NCBI RefSeq assembly: GCF_020687385.1
Contig: NZ_JAJEQM010000003.1
Coordinates: forward strand, 62,001-126,000
Direction: 5' to 3'
From: Hominilimicola fabiformis
Lineage (GTDB): Bacteria > Bacillota > Clostridia > UBA1381
Length of the DNA stretch: 64,000 nucleotides
Shown: piece after piece, positions 51,487-61,028 of the stretch
Layout: the number at the start of each line of letters is the position of its first letter
Numbering within the stretch: the first letter of the stretch is position 1
Notes under the pieces: model-generated
Seen by the model: the letters and a program-made list of their open reading frames with translations, nothing else
The model's database searches: none
What the model was told of the DNA's origin: nothing
Translations under genes and position numbers: made by a program

Positions 51487-52287
51487 ATGATAATAGGAAA
51501 CAAGGAATTCGGAAATCATACATATGTAATGGGTATATTGAATGTGACGCCTGATTCATTTTCGGACGGAGGTAAGTTTAATAATATTGACAGTGCTTTA
51601 AAGCATACCGAACAGCTTATAAATGACGGTGCGGATGTAATTGATGTCGGCGGTGAATCGACAAGACCGAATTATACAAAAATCAGTGATGAAGAAGAAA
51701 TTGAAAGAGTTGTGCCTGTAATAGAAAAAATCAAGGCTGATTTTGATGTGCCCGTTTCGATAGACACATATAAAAGCAAGGTAGCCGCGGCGGCTGTCGG
51801 AGCAGGCGCGGATCTTGTAAATGATATATGGGGATTGAAATACGATAAGAATATGGCGGAAGTGATTGCAAAATCGGGTGCGGCGTGTTGTCTTATGCAC
51901 AACAGAGAAAGAGCAGAATATAATTCCTTTGTGGAGGACGTACTTGACGACCTTAGAGAAACAATAGCCATTGCGAAAAAAGCGGGTATTGCTGACGATA
52001 AAATAATACTTGACCCCGGTGTGGGTTTTGCGAAGTCGTATGAACAAAATCTTATTATAACGAATAACGTAGACAGACTTAACGAACTCGGCTACCCTGT
52101 TTTGCTCGGTACGTCAAGAAAGTCAATGATAGGCTTGACGCTCGATTTGCCGTCAGACCAAAGAGTTGAGGGGACTGTTGCAACATCGGTTATAGGAGTT
52201 ATGAAAGGCTGCAGATTTGTAAGGGTACACGATGTGCTTGAAAACAAACGTGCGATACTTATGACCGAGGCAATAATAAACAGCTGA
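51487..52287 (+). CDS. folP: Dihydropteroate synthase
   Basis: A 266-residue enzyme that joins 6-hydroxymethyl-dihydropterin diphosphate and p-aminobenzoate, the target of sulfonamides. Family marks are MGILNVTPDSFSDGGKF near residues 13-29, VIDVGGESTRPN, DTYKSKVA, NDIWGLKYD and the C-terminal GTSRKSMIG. Length is typical. It lies 11 bases after folC and 15 before folB-folK, all under the THF riboswitch. Confidence 0.97.
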   Translation: MIIGNKEFGNHTYVMGILNVTPDSFSDGGKFNNIDSALKHTEQLINDGADVIDVGGESTRPNYTKISDEEEIERVVPVIEKIKADFDVPVSIDTYKSKVAAAAVGAGADLVNDIWGLKYDKNMAEVIAKSGAACCLMHNRERAEYNSFVEDVLDDLRETIAIAKKAGIADDKIILDPGVGFAKSYEQNLIITNNVDRLNELGYPVLLGTSRKSMIGLTLDLPSDQRVEGTVATSVIGVMKGCRFVRVHDVLENKRAILMTEAIINS

Positions 52288-52302
52288 TAAAAGGAGCGGA
52301 AA

Positions 52303-53118
52303 ATGGACAAAATATCTATCAGAGGACTTGAAGTTTTTGCAAATCACGGTGTTTTCAAAGAAGAAAACGTACTCGGACAAAAATTTATCGTGAATGCGGA
52401 GCTTGTGTGTGACACAAGAATTGCGGGCAAAGAGGATAATCTTGAAAAATCGGTGAATTATGCAGAAGTGTGCAATCTTATTACCAAAGTAATGAGAAAC
52501 AACACATTTAAGCTTATTGAGGCGGCGGCGGAAAATATTGCCGAGAAAATATTGCTTGAATACGATTTAATAAGAGAAGTAACAATAACATTAAAAAAAC
52601 CTTGGGCGCCGATTATGATGAGTGTTGATACTGTGGAAGTGAGCATAACGAGAAAATGGCACAGGGCATATATTGCACTCGGTTCAAATATGGGTGACAG
52701 CAAAGGTCACCTTGACGGTGCTGTCAAAGAACTTGACGCGGATAAGTGTTGCAGAGTGAAAAAAGTGTCGGAGTTTATCGTGACAGAGCCTGTCGGCGGT
52801 GTTGAACAGGACGATTTTTTAAACGGCTGTCTTGAACTTGAAACGCTTTACACACCGTATGAATTGCTTGATTTTTTGCATAAAATCGAACAGGCACATA
52901 ACAGAGAACGCATTGTTCATTGGGGACCGAGAACACTTGATTTGGATATTATTCTTTATGACGATGTTGTTATGTACGAGGACGATTTAATCATACCTCA
53001 TATCGAAATGGAAAACAGAGAATTTGTTTTAAAACCGCTTTGTGAGATAGCGCCTTATATAAAAAATCCCGTAAATGGAAAATCAATAAAACAACTTTTA
53101 AGTGAAATTCAAAAATAA
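52303..53118 (+). CDS. folBK: Dihydroneopterin aldolase / HPPK fusion (FolB-FolK)
   Basis: A 271-residue bifunctional enzyme. Residues 1-115 are FolB: IRGLEVFANHGVFKEENVLGQKF, and LIEAAAENIAEKIL with the active-site Glu and Lys residues. Residues 120-271 are FolK: YIALGSNMGDSKGHL, and the pterin-binding NRERIVHWGPRTLDLDIILYDD (core: WGPRTLDLDIILYDD), then VLKPLCEIAP. Such fusions are common in Firmicutes and other bacteria. It closes the operon. A folE (GTP cyclohydrolase) gene is not in the window, so the first pterin step must be encoded elsewhere. Confidence 0.95.
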   Translation: MDKISIRGLEVFANHGVFKEENVLGQKFIVNAELVCDTRIAGKEDNLEKSVNYAEVCNLITKVMRNNTFKLIEAAAENIAEKILLEYDLIREVTITLKKPWAPIMMSVDTVEVSITRKWHRAYIALGSNMGDSKGHLDGAVKELDADKCCRVKKVSEFIVTEPVGGVEQDDFLNGCLELETLYTPYELLDFLHKIEQAHNRERIVHWGPRTLDLDIILYDDVVMYEDDLIIPHIEMENREFVLKPLCEIAPYIKNPVNGKSIKQLLSEIQK

Positions 53119-53174
53119 ATAATTTTGTACAAAATATTTTTATACTTTTTATGCAAAATAATACGATATGTCAC

Positions 53175-53203
53175 TTGAAAAATATCGCTACTTATGATAT
53201 ATT
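53175..53203 (+). promoter_or_regulatory. Promoter of prs
   Basis: TTGAAA (53175-53180), 17-bp spacer, TATATT (53198-53203). The leader contains the perfect hairpin GACGGA-AAAAA-TCCGTC (53232-53248), about 45 bases before the ATG. Confidence 0.6.
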
Positions 53204-53295
53204 TGTAATGTAAATGTAAAATAAGGTCGTAGACGGAAAAAATCCGTCGAGGAGAGAGAAAATTTAATACATATCCAGTAAGAAGGAGAATTACA

Positions 53296-54438
53296 ATGAC
53301 AAACAACTTTATAAGTAACGAAACACCGATAGTCGGCAAGCTTAGTATCATTAGTATCATAAGTATGAAAGGCTGTGAAGGCATAACGGCTAAGATTGAT
53401 GAATATCTTAGAGCTTTTAGAGGTTATGAGGATACAGAAACTTATGTTACTCATGTAACTTGTCCGAGATTTGGTACAGGCGAAGGAAAATGCGTTATCG
53501 ATGAAACCGTAAGAGGTCATGACGTGTATATCATATGCGATGTGTTCAATTACGGTGTTACCTATAAAATGTACGGAGTTGAAAATCATATGAGTCCTGA
53601 TGACCATTATCAGGATTTGAAACGTGTTATTGCCGCAATGGGCGGTAAGGCAAGACGTGTTACTGTCGTAATGCCTATGCTTTACGAGGGCAGACAGCAC
53701 AGAAGAAACGGTCGTGAATCACTTGACGCGGCACTTATGCTTCAAGAACTTGTTCATATGGGCGTGTCAAATATCATTACATTTGACGCACACGATCCGA
53801 GAATTTCAAATGCAATTCCACTTGCAGGTTTTGATGATGTTCAAGCGACATATCAGATGATAAAGGCACTTGTCAGAGCCGTTCCTGATATATCACTAAA
53901 CAAAAAAGATACTATTGTAATCTCTCCTGATGAAGGCGGTATGTCAAGATGTATGTACTATTCATCAGTGCTAAAGCTTGACCTTGGTATGTTCTATAAA
54001 AGACGTGATTACTCTGTAATCGTAAACGGCAAAAACCCTATTGAGGCTCACGAATATTTGGGACGTGACGTAAACGGTAAGGACGTTATTATCGTTGACG
54101 ATATGATTTCATCGGGTGAATCTGTAATTGACGTTGCAAATAACCTTAAAAAGCAGGGTGCAAAGAGAATATTCGTATTTGCGTCATTCGGTCTTTTCTG
54201 TAACGGTCTTGAGTGCTTTGATAAAGCGGCGGCAGACGGTATTGTTGATAAGATTTTCACAACAAACTTGATTTACAGAAATCCTGACCTTGCAACTCGT
54301 GAATGGTACTGTGAAGTTGATATGTCAAAATATATCTCACTTCTTATCGATACTCTTAACCATGATGAAACTATATCAAGTCTTCTTAACCCTGTTACAA
54401 AGATTAAGAATCTTGTCAGTAAACTTGAAAATAAATAG
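53296..54438 (+). CDS. prs: Ribose-phosphate pyrophosphokinase, Clostridial long form
   Basis: A 380-residue enzyme that makes PRPP from ribose-5-phosphate and ATP. The active-site PRPP loop is VIIVDDMISSGESVIDVAN near residues 270-288, and the catalytic histidine region shows PMLYEGRQHRRNGRESLDA. It is about 60 residues longer than the classic Prs (~320), a length common in Clostridia. It starts a pair with a nucleotidyltransferase 9 bases downstream. The gene is preceded by AAGGAGA. Confidence 0.94.
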   Translation: MTNNFISNETPIVGKLSIISIISMKGCEGITAKIDEYLRAFRGYEDTETYVTHVTCPRFGTGEGKCVIDETVRGHDVYIICDVFNYGVTYKMYGVENHMSPDDHYQDLKRVIAAMGGKARRVTVVMPMLYEGRQHRRNGRESLDAALMLQELVHMGVSNIITFDAHDPRISNAIPLAGFDDVQATYQMIKALVRAVPDISLNKKDTIVISPDEGGMSRCMYYSSVLKLDLGMFYKRRDYSVIVNGKNPIEAHEYLGRDVNGKDVIIVDDMISSGESVIDVANNLKKQGAKRIFVFASFGLFCNGLECFDKAAADGIVDKIFTTNLIYRNPDLATREWYCEVDMSKYISLLIDTLNHDETISSLLNPVTKIKNLVSKLENK

Positions 54439-54447
54439 GAGATAATT

Positions 54448-55200
54448 ATGCAGTGTGTGTTGTTGGCGGCAGGCTATGCCACAAGATTGTATCCGCTTAC
54501 GGAAAATATGCCTAAGGCACTTTTAAAACTCGGTGACAAGACTATTTTGGAAATGGTTACGGATAAAATTGACGAGGTTAGCGATGTCGAAAATATCTAC
54601 ATTGTGACTAACGAAAAGTTTTATAAGCAGTTTGAAAAGTGGTGCGAAAGCTATAAAGGCCCGAAAAAAGTTAAGGTTATTAACGACCATACAACGAGTA
54701 ATGATAACAGACTCGGCGCAATCGGTGATTTGAAGTACGTTATTGATACGGAAAATATCAATGATGAAATTCTTGTTATGGCAAGCGATAATATATTTGA
54801 TTTTTCGCTTTGCGATTTTGTGGATATGTACCGCAGTAAAAACGCTGATATGATTTGTGCGCATACGATTGAGAATAAAGAAGATTTACATTCTATGGGC
54901 GTTGTTGAACTTGACGGTGACGGCAAGGTGACAAGTTTTGAAGAAAAGCCGAAACAACCTAAATCGGATTTGGGTGTACCGCCGTTTTATCTGTATAAAC
55001 GCGATACACTGCCTCTTATAGATGAATATTTGAAAGAGGGCAATAATCCCGACGCACCGGGACACTTCATACCGTGGCTTATCGGAAAAAACGATGTGTA
55101 CGCATATGTGTTTGACGCAGTTCGTATTGACATCGGTACACCGGAAAGCTATTATGACGCTTGCGAAAAGCAGAAAAACGGTACATTGTTTAATAAGTAA
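54448..55200 (+). CDS. Sugar-1-phosphate nucleotidyltransferase family protein
   Basis: A 250-residue transferase: LLAAGYATRLYPLTENMPKALLKLGDKTILE is the GXGTRLXPLTXXXPK-type motif with an alanine in place of one glycine, then ASDNIFDFSL (metal-binding Asp) and a C-terminal VRIDIGTPESYYDA. It activates a sugar-1-phosphate with an NTP; the sugar is unknown. The same short form often sits near prs or glycan genes. It ends at an intrinsic terminator. Confidence 0.85.
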   Translation: MQCVLLAAGYATRLYPLTENMPKALLKLGDKTILEMVTDKIDEVSDVENIYIVTNEKFYKQFEKWCESYKGPKKVKVINDHTTSNDNRLGAIGDLKYVIDTENINDEILVMASDNIFDFSLCDFVDMYRSKNADMICAHTIENKEDLHSMGVVELDGDGKVTSFEEKPKQPKSDLGVPPFYLYKRDTLPLIDEYLKEGNNPDAPGHFIPWLIGKNDVYAYVFDAVRIDIGTPESYYDACEKQKNGTLFNK

Positions 55201-55205
55201 TACTA

Positions 55206-55234
55206 AAGGACAGTTTAAAAACTGTCCTTTTTAC
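55206..55234 (+). terminator. Intrinsic terminator after nucleotidyltransferase gene
   Basis: Stem AAAGGACAGTTT / AAACTGTCCTTTTT, immediately after the stop. Confidence 0.8.
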
Positions 55235-55309
55235 TTGCAATCAAAGATGAGGGAAACCTCATCTTTTTTGTGTTCACAAATTGTTAAAAAACTAAATACA
55301 AAATATTCA

Positions 55310-55337
55310 TTGACAAAAGAAACAATGTGAGTATAAT
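55310..55337 (+). promoter_or_regulatory. Promoter of ctsR-mcsA-mcsB-clpC
   Basis: TTGACA (55310-55315), 16-bp spacer, TATAAT (55332-55337), immediately before the CtsR box. Confidence 0.75.
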
Positions 55338-55348
55338 AATAGATGAAA

Positions 55349-55372
55349 GGTCAAAGAAAGTCAAAGTCAAAG
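55349..55372 (+). promoter_or_regulatory. CtsR operator
   Basis: GGTCAAA-GAA-AGTCAAA (55349-55365) matches the CtsR heptad consensus with a 3-base spacer, followed by a third partial heptad GTCAAAG. It overlaps the likely transcription start and lies ahead of ctsR, so CtsR represses its own operon. Confidence 0.9.
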
Positions 55373-55385
55373 AGGTGATTAAAAA

Positions 55386-55835
55386 ATGGGTATGAGTGAT
55401 AAGATAGAAGCTTTCATAAACGAACTTCTGAAAGACGATACGGACGAATGGTTGGAGCTTAAACGAAACGAACTTGCTTCAATATTCGGATGTGTTCCGT
55501 CACAAATTAATTACGTTATTTCAACAAGGTTTAATCCCGAACACGGTTATATCGTCGAATCAAGACGAGGCGGCGGAGGTTATTTGAGGATTAAACAGGT
55601 AAAGCACGAAGATGGTATCATAATGCAGACCATCAAAGCCGTAGGCGAAAGCCTTGACGAGAAAACCGCTAAATCATATTTGGCAAACTTAATCAGGCAC
55701 AACGCTCTTGATGAAAGAACAGCTTCAATTATATTCAGCGGAATATGCGACAATTCTTTGACTGTTAATCAACCACAAAAAGACAAAGTAAGAGCAAATA
55801 TATTTAAGAATATGCTTGCTATGGCAGGTAAATAA
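55386..55835 (+). CDS. ctsR: Transcriptional repressor CtsR
   Basis: A 149-residue winged-helix repressor of heat-shock genes. The DNA-binding part has RNELASIFGCVPSQINYVISTRFNPEHGYIVESRRGGGGYLRI (core: VPSQINYVISTRF, ESRRGGGGYLRI), with the GGGGY wing essential for DNA binding. A second half (about 75-149) handles dimerisation and McsB interaction. AGAGGTG lies 8 bases before the ATG; a second ATG two codons later is possible. Confidence 0.95.
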   Translation: MGMSDKIEAFINELLKDDTDEWLELKRNELASIFGCVPSQINYVISTRFNPEHGYIVESRRGGGGYLRIKQVKHEDGIIMQTIKAVGESLDEKTAKSYLANLIRHNALDERTASIIFSGICDNSLTVNQPQKDKVRANIFKNMLAMAGK

Positions 55836-55849
55836 GGAGGATGATTGGA

Positions 55850-56221
55850 ATGTATGATTTATTTTCAGATTTGTTTGATGGGTTTGATTGGTTTATGCAG
55901 CCGACAACTTATAAAGAGGAAAAGAAATGTCCCGTTTGCGGACGTACTTATTCCGATTTCAGACGAGATGGCAAGCTTGGGTGCAGTGAATGTTACAAAG
56001 TGTTCAGAGGTCCTGTAACCGAAACATTACGACAAATTCATCCGAGTACCGTTCATGTCGGTAAGATACCGTCAAAGTCAGGCGAAGAACTTAAATTAAA
56101 GAGAAAGTACGAAACACTAAAGCAAGAACTTTCGGCGGCGGTTAAAAATGAGGATTACGAAACAGCCGCAAAACTTCATAAACAGATTCGTGAAATAGAA
56201 AATGAGGTGAAAAAGTCATGA
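55850..56221 (+). CDS. mcsA: McsA-like activator of McsB (short zinc region, UVR domain)
   Basis: A 123-residue protein that in other Firmicutes activates the arginine kinase McsB. It has one CPVCGR / CSECYK zinc-binding pair and a C-terminal UVR domain (RKYETLKQELSAAVKNEDYETAAKLHKQIREIE; core: NEDYETAAKLHKQI). Usual McsA proteins have a further N-terminal zinc finger, absent here, so the protein is shorter than the ~170-185 residue Bacillus form. ATG 55850 is chosen over ATG 55841, which touches AAGGAGG. It overlaps mcsB by four bases (ATGA). Confidence 0.88.
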   Translation: MYDLFSDLFDGFDWFMQPTTYKEEKKCPVCGRTYSDFRRDGKLGCSECYKVFRGPVTETLRQIHPSTVHVGKIPSKSGEELKLKRKYETLKQELSAAVKNEDYETAAKLHKQIREIENEVKKS

Positions 56222-57216
56222 TTTGGTATAAAAATAATAATTCGGACATAGTTGTTTCAACAAGAATACGTCTTGCGAGAAATGTTGATAAAACACCGTT
56301 CCCGAATGCCCTAAAGGACACAAAGGAAGTAACAGAAAAAATTAAAAACGCTGTTTTGGGCGGTAATTCGACATTGGCAAAGGATTTTGACTTTATTGAC
56401 CTTGATAATACACCGCTTATCAGAAAACAGGAGCTTGCCGAAGAACATCTTATAAGTCCTGTTATGTGCGAGGGCAAAGGTAAGTCGGTTATGATAAGCA
56501 AAGACCGGACAATGAGCATTATGCTTATGGAGGAGGACCATATCAGACTGCAAATCATAAAAGACGGCTTTGCACTTGACGAGGCTTACTCACTTGCAAG
56601 CAAGGTTGATGATGTAATCGAAGAAAATATCACATATGCTTTTGATAATGATTTCGGTTACTTGACAGCTTGCCCTACAAATACAGGTACAGGTATGAGA
56701 GCGTCGGTAATGATGCACTTGCCTGCACTTACAATGACCGAGAATATCAACAGAGTTATTTCTTCGGCAGGCAGTCTTGGCATTGAAGTAAGAGGTCTTT
56801 ACGGTGAGGGTACAAAGGCATACGGTAATTTGTATCAGATTTCAAACAGAATTACTTTGGGACTTTCCGAAAGTCAGGTAATCGAAAAATTGACTAATGT
56901 GGTTAATCAGATTGTCGATATGGAAACAAAAGCAAGAAATATGCTTAAAGAAAAAAATTATGACGTCATTGCGGACAGATTGTTCCGCTCATACGGTACA
57001 CTTAAATATGCACGAAGTGTGTCGTCATCAGAGGCGAAATCACTTTTGTCCGATGTAATGCTTGGACAAAGTTTGGGTATAATTCCAAAGGAAAGCAAAA
57101 TTGCACCGCTTGAATGTATGGTGCTTTCAGAGCCGGCGCTTGTGTGTGACGGTAAGGAATTATCACCGAATGAACGTGATAAAAAACGTGCAGAATTAAT
57201 AAGAAACAATATCTAA
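56218..57216 (+). CDS. mcsB: Protein-arginine kinase McsB
   Basis: A 332-residue kinase of the guanido kinase fold that phosphorylates arginines to mark proteins for ClpC-ClpP degradation. STRIRLARNVDKTPFPN near residue 15-31, EDHIRLQ, GYLTACPTNTGTGMRASVMMHLP (core: TACPTNTGTGMRASVM, with the nucleophile-site Cys) and RGLYGEGTKAYGNLYQISN (core: GLYGEGTKAYGN) are standard. It overlaps mcsA and precedes clpC by 38 bases. Confidence 0.96.
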   Translation: MIWYKNNNSDIVVSTRIRLARNVDKTPFPNALKDTKEVTEKIKNAVLGGNSTLAKDFDFIDLDNTPLIRKQELAEEHLISPVMCEGKGKSVMISKDRTMSIMLMEEDHIRLQIIKDGFALDEAYSLASKVDDVIEENITYAFDNDFGYLTACPTNTGTGMRASVMMHLPALTMTENINRVISSAGSLGIEVRGLYGEGTKAYGNLYQISNRITLGLSESQVIEKLTNVVNQIVDMETKARNMLKEKNYDVIADRLFRSYGTLKYARSVSSSEAKSLLSDVMLGQSLGIIPKESKIAPLECMVLSEPALVCDGKELSPNERDKKRAELIRNNI

Positions 57217-57254
57217 ATAACAAATAACACATAGAAGAAAAGGAGTTGATTATT

Positions 57255-59708
57255 ATGTTATTCTCAAATTTCACAGAAAAAGCAAGAATTGCGATTAGCG
57301 AGGCTCACGATGCGGCTGCGGAAATGGGTCATAACTATATTGGCAGTGAACATCTTCTTATGGGACTTATTCGAGAGGGTAGCGGAGTGGCTGCTAAAGT
57401 GCTTGAGAAAAACGGCGTAACCGCCGAAAAGGTTAAAGATAAAATAAACGAATATATCGGTATCGGAGTTTCTCTCCCACAGCAGGCCGAACTTCCGCTT
57501 ACACCGCGTTCAAAACGTATTTTGGAAATGAGTGCTCTTGAAGCAAGACGTTTGAACCACAGTTATATCGGTACAGAACACTTGTTAATGGCTATCATTC
57601 GTGACGGTGACGGAGTTGCCGCAAAAATTCTTGAATCGCTTGGTGTTAATTTGCCGAATTTCTATACGGATACAGTCCGTTCAATAGAGGGTGACGTTGA
57701 AATGGAGTCACAGCCGGGCGGCGAATATCACCCAAATCCAAATTCGTCAACACCGACTCTTGACCAGTTCGGACGTGACTTTACAGCTATTGCAAAAGAG
57801 GGTAAATTTGACCCCGTAATCGGCAGAAGTAAGGAAATCGAACGTGTAACTCAGATTTTGTCAAGACGTACAAAGAATAACCCATGCCTTATAGGTGAAC
57901 CGGGTGTAGGTAAAACAGCCGTAATTGAGGGACTTGCTCAGAAAATTGCGTCAGGCGACGTTCCTGAGCCGTTAAAGACAAAACGTCTTGTATCGGTTGA
58001 CCTTTCAAGTATGGTTGCCGGTGCAAAATACAGAGGTGAATTTGAAGAACGTTTGAAGAAAGTTGTAAATGAAGTTCTTGCGGCAAAGAATGTAATATTG
58101 TTCATTGATGAATTTCATACAATCGTCGGTGCAGGCAGTGCCGAAGGTTCGATGGACGCGTCGAATATCCTAAAACCGTTCCTTGCAAGAGGTGAATTGC
58201 AGCTTATCGGTGCGACAACGCTTAAAGAATATAAGAAATATATCGAAAAAGACGCCGCACTTGAAAGACGTTTCCAACCTGTAACAGTCGGTGAGCCGAC
58301 AGTAGAAGAAACGGTTGAGATATTGAAAGGTATTCGTGACAAGTACGAGGCACATCACAGCGTAACAATCACAGATGACGCATTGAAAGCCGCCGCAACA
58401 TTGTCGTCACGTTATATCACAGACAGATTTCTTCCCGATAAGGCAATCGACCTTATTGATGAGGCGGCATCTAAAAAACGTCTTGGATCACAGACAGAGC
58501 CTGATGATTTGAAAGAAAAAGAAAAGAAACTTGAAAAATTACAGTCGGAAAAACAAGAGGCTATAACTGCACAAGATTTTGAAAAAGCCGCAAAAATCCG
58601 TGATGAAGAAAAGGTATTGAAAGAAGAAGTTGAAAAACTAAAATCTTCTTGGAAAGGTACAGGTTCATCTTCGGGACTTGTTGTAGACGAGGACGATATT
58701 GCCGACATCTTGGCAGACTGGACTCATATTCCTGCCGCAAGATTGAAAGAGGAAGAAATGGAGAGATTAAAGAATCTTGAAAATATTCTTCACGCAAGAG
58801 TTATCGGTCAGGACGAGGCTGTAAGTGCGGTTGCAAAAGCAATCAAGCGTGGCAGAGCCGGACTTAAAGACCCTAAACGTCCGATTGGCTCGTTCTTGTT
58901 CTTAGGTCCTACCGGTGTAGGTAAAACAGAACTTTCAAAGACTTTGGCTGAAGCGATGTTCGGCAGTGAAAATGCACTTATCCGTGTAGATATGTCGGAA
59001 TATATGGAGAAGCACGCCGTATCTAAATTTATCGGTTCGCCTCCGGGATATGTAGGATTTGAAGAGGGCGGTCAGCTTACTGAAAAAATCAGAAAACACC
59101 CTTATTCGGTAATCTTGTTCGATGAAATCGAAAAGGCACATCCTGACGTATTCAACATTATGCTGCAAATTCTTGATGACGGTATTCTTACAGACGCACA
59201 AGGCAGAAAAGTAGACTTCAAGAACACTGTTATCATTATGACATCTAACCTTGGTGCAAAAGAAATTCTCGGCAATGTATCATCTAAACTTGGTTTCAAG
59301 AAAGACGAGGAAAAGGACAAGAACATCAGTGAACACGACAGTATCAAGAACAAAGTTATGGAAGAAGTTAAACGTGTGTTTAAACCTGAATTCCTTAACA
59401 GAATTGACGATATAATCGTATTTGACAGATTGACAGAGGATAACATCAAGGAAATTGCAAAACTTATGCTTAAATCTCTTGAAAAACGTTTGAATGCGAA
59501 TGAAATCAATGTAACATTTACGGAGAGTGCCGTAAGCAAAATTGCTAAGTCGGGCTTTGACCCTGTATACGGTGCAAGACCTTTAAGACGTGCAATTCAA
59601 AACGAAATCGAAGATATGCTTTCGGAAGAAATCATTGACGGTAACGTTAAGAGCGGTGACAGCATTACTGTAGATGTTGAGGACGATAAGTTTACTGTTA
59701 AAAAATAA
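57255..59708 (+). CDS. clpC: ATP-dependent Clp protease ATP-binding subunit ClpC
   Basis: An 817-residue AAA+ unfoldase that feeds ClpP. The N domain has two repeats ([50 protein letters not shown]; cores: [30 protein letters not shown]). The first AAA domain has GEPGVGKTA and [15 protein letters not shown]; a UVR-like middle domain follows ([16 protein letters not shown]); the second AAA domain has GPTGVGKTE and [16 protein letters not shown] 57255 is chosen because AAGGAG lies 9 bases before it; the earlier TTG 57246 is unlikely. It ends the CtsR operon. Confidence 0.97.
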   Translation: MLFSNFTEKARIAISEAHDAAAEMGHNYIGSEHLLMGLIREGSGVAAKVLEKNGVTAEKVKDKINEYIGIGVSLPQQAELPLTPRSKRILEMSALEARRLNHSYIGTEHLLMAIIRDGDGVAAKILESLGVNLPNFYTDTVRSIEGDVEMESQPGGEYHPNPNSSTPTLDQFGRDFTAIAKEGKFDPVIGRSKEIERVTQILSRRTKNNPCLIGEPGVGKTAVIEGLAQKIASGDVPEPLKTKRLVSVDLSSMVAGAKYRGEFEERLKKVVNEVLAAKNVILFIDEFHTIVGAGSAEGSMDASNILKPFLARGELQLIGATTLKEYKKYIEKDAALERRFQPVTVGEPTVEETVEILKGIRDKYEAHHSVTITDDALKAAATLSSRYITDRFLPDKAIDLIDEAASKKRLGSQTEPDDLKEKEKKLEKLQSEKQEAITAQDFEKAAKIRDEEKVLKEEVEKLKSSWKGTGSSSGLVVDEDDIADILADWTHIPAARLKEEEMERLKNLENILHARVIGQDEAVSAVAKAIKRGRAGLKDPKRPIGSFLFLGPTGVGKTELSKTLAEAMFGSENALIRVDMSEYMEKHAVSKFIGSPPGYVGFEEGGQLTEKIRKHPYSVILFDEIEKAHPDVFNIMLQILDDGILTDAQGRKVDFKNTVIIMTSNLGAKEILGNVSSKLGFKKDEEKDKNISEHDSIKNKVMEEVKRVFKPEFLNRIDDIIVFDRLTEDNIKEIAKLMLKSLEKRLNANEINVTFTESAVSKIAKSGFDPVYGARPLRRAIQNEIEDMLSEEIIDGNVKSGDSITVDVEDDKFTVKK

Positions 59709-59718
59709 GACTCAAACA

Positions 59719-59748
59719 AGGCAGTCACTTTTGTGACTGCCTTGTTTA
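59719..59748 (+). terminator. Terminator of CtsR/ClpC operon
   Basis: Stem AAGGCAGTCAC / GTGACTGCCTT with a TTTT loop, then T-rich tail. Confidence 0.85.
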
Positions 59749-59757
59749 TGCAAAAAA

Positions 59758-59785
59758 ATATAGTTGCTCATTTGAGCAACTATAT
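59758..59785 (-). terminator. Terminator of cohesin-like gene
   Basis: Stem ATAGTTGCTCA / TGAGCAACTAT; on the minus strand it is followed by ATTTTTTTG. It is convergent with the clpC terminator. Confidence 0.8.
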
Positions 59786-59801
59786 AAATTTTTGTATTTA
59801 A

Positions 59802-60947
59802 TTATGCAGCCGGAGTAGCTGTCGGAGCAGCTGTTTCAGCCGGAGCTTTTGTCGGTGCTACAGTAGCAGATGGGTCTGCGGTAGCCTCAGGAGCAACAGT
59901 GGCTGTTGGGTCTGCAGTAGCAGTTGGTTTAACTGTTTCGGCAGGAGTATCAGTACCGTTTATAACAACTTCAGCTTGGCTGATCTTTAGATCATCACCT
60001 TCATATTGTACTGATTTATTGCCTACATTGCTAACTGAGTCAACAAGAAGTGATGTGTTGAAACCAAGCTTTGTGTTGTATCCGTTTGAAAGTTGGAATG
60101 AACCCTTTTCGCCTGTAAGTGACTTGAATGTAAGTTTCATAACAGCACCGTCTGCCGTAACTGCTGTTTCGGCATTAACAGTAATAGATGCGGCTTTTAC
60201 ATAACCGTATGTAAATTCAGGGTTTGCTGCACCTATTGCACCTTCGATTACGTTGTCGCCGTTTACAAGTTCGGCTTTTACAAATTCAAATGCAGTAGGG
60301 TCATACTTAACAGTTGCAGTTACGCCTGAAACAAATTTTTCAGTCGGAAGATTTTCTGCGTTTACAGAAAGAACAACTTCTTCGTCCTTAGCGGCTGTTA
60401 GCTTGTCAGCTGAAAGTGACAATGCAGGAACACCTGCGTCTGCTGAAGGAGCGTTAGCTGTTGTGATATTGATTGTATAATCTTCACCGTTCCATTGAAC
60501 ATCTGCGTCAAGAGCCTCGCTGATTGCTCTTAGAGGAATCATAGTTCTGTCGCTGATGATTTGAGGAGCAACGTCCAAAGTTACGTCATTTTCAGGAGCA
60601 ACGAAGTCTTGTCCTGACATAAGAGCTCCGAAAACACCGCTTACGTCAAAAACTTTCATTGTACTGTCGTCGATAGTCAATCTGATAAGAGTTTTGTTAT
60701 CAGAACTTGTAACGTCAACAGTTCTTGTATCTTCTTTCCATTCAACCTTTGCACCCATAGCCTCAAATACGCCTCTTGCAGGAACAAGAGTAGTACCTTC
60801 GCCAAGAATTACAGGAGCTTGGTCGTCAAAAAAGATTTGACCTTGGTTCACGAATACAGTAGGAGTTTTATCCTCTGCCATAGCAATACCTGTGCATGAA
60901 ACTGCAAGTGCAGCTGCAAGAGAAATGCTTAAAATTTGTTTCTTCAT
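59802..60947 (-). CDS. Secreted protein with copper-amine-oxidase N-domain, cohesin-like domain and Thr/Pro/Ala-rich tail
   Basis: A 381-residue exported protein with signal peptide (ISLAAALAVSCTGIAMA). Residues ~28-165 are a copper amine oxidase N-terminal-like domain (VFVNQGQIFFDDQAPVI, VPARGVFEAMGAKVEW, MIPLRAISEALDADV), a wall-binding-type module. Residues ~175-320 look like a cohesin domain (VSGVTATVKYDPTAFEFV, ADGAVMKLTFKSL, FQLSNGY). The last ~50 residues repeat TADPTATVAPEA-like Thr/Pro/Ala units, a linker without LPXTG or a membrane anchor. The call is by pattern only. It could be a scaffold or a wall protein; dockerins are not in the window. Promoter at 61013-60985. Confidence 0.7.
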   Translation of the reverse strand: MKKQILSISLAAALAVSCTGIAMAEDKTPTVFVNQGQIFFDDQAPVILGEGTTLVPARGVFEAMGAKVEWKEDTRTVDVTSSDNKTLIRLTIDDSTMKVFDVSGVFGALMSGQDFVAPENDVTLDVAPQIISDRTMIPLRAISEALDADVQWNGEDYTINITTANAPSADAGVPALSLSADKLTAAKDEEVVLSVNAENLPTEKFVSGVTATVKYDPTAFEFVKAELVNGDNVIEGAIGAANPEFTYGYVKAASITVNAETAVTADGAVMKLTFKSLTGEKGSFQLSNGYNTKLGFNTSLLVDSVSNVGNKSVQYEGDDLKISQAEVVINGTDTPAETVKPTATADPTATVAPEATADPSATVAPTKAPAETAAPTATPAA

Positions 60948-60984
60948 AAAAAATACTTCCTTTCATTTTACGAATTTATCAAAC

Positions 60985-61013
60985 ATTATAACACAAAAAC
61001 TCGAAATATACAA
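60985..61013 (-). promoter_or_regulatory. Promoter of cohesin-like gene
   Basis: Minus-strand TTGTAT (61013-61008), 17-bp spacer, TATAAT (60990-60985), about 38 bases before the start. Confidence 0.6.
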
Positions 61014-61028
61014 TAAAATTTTTTAAAT

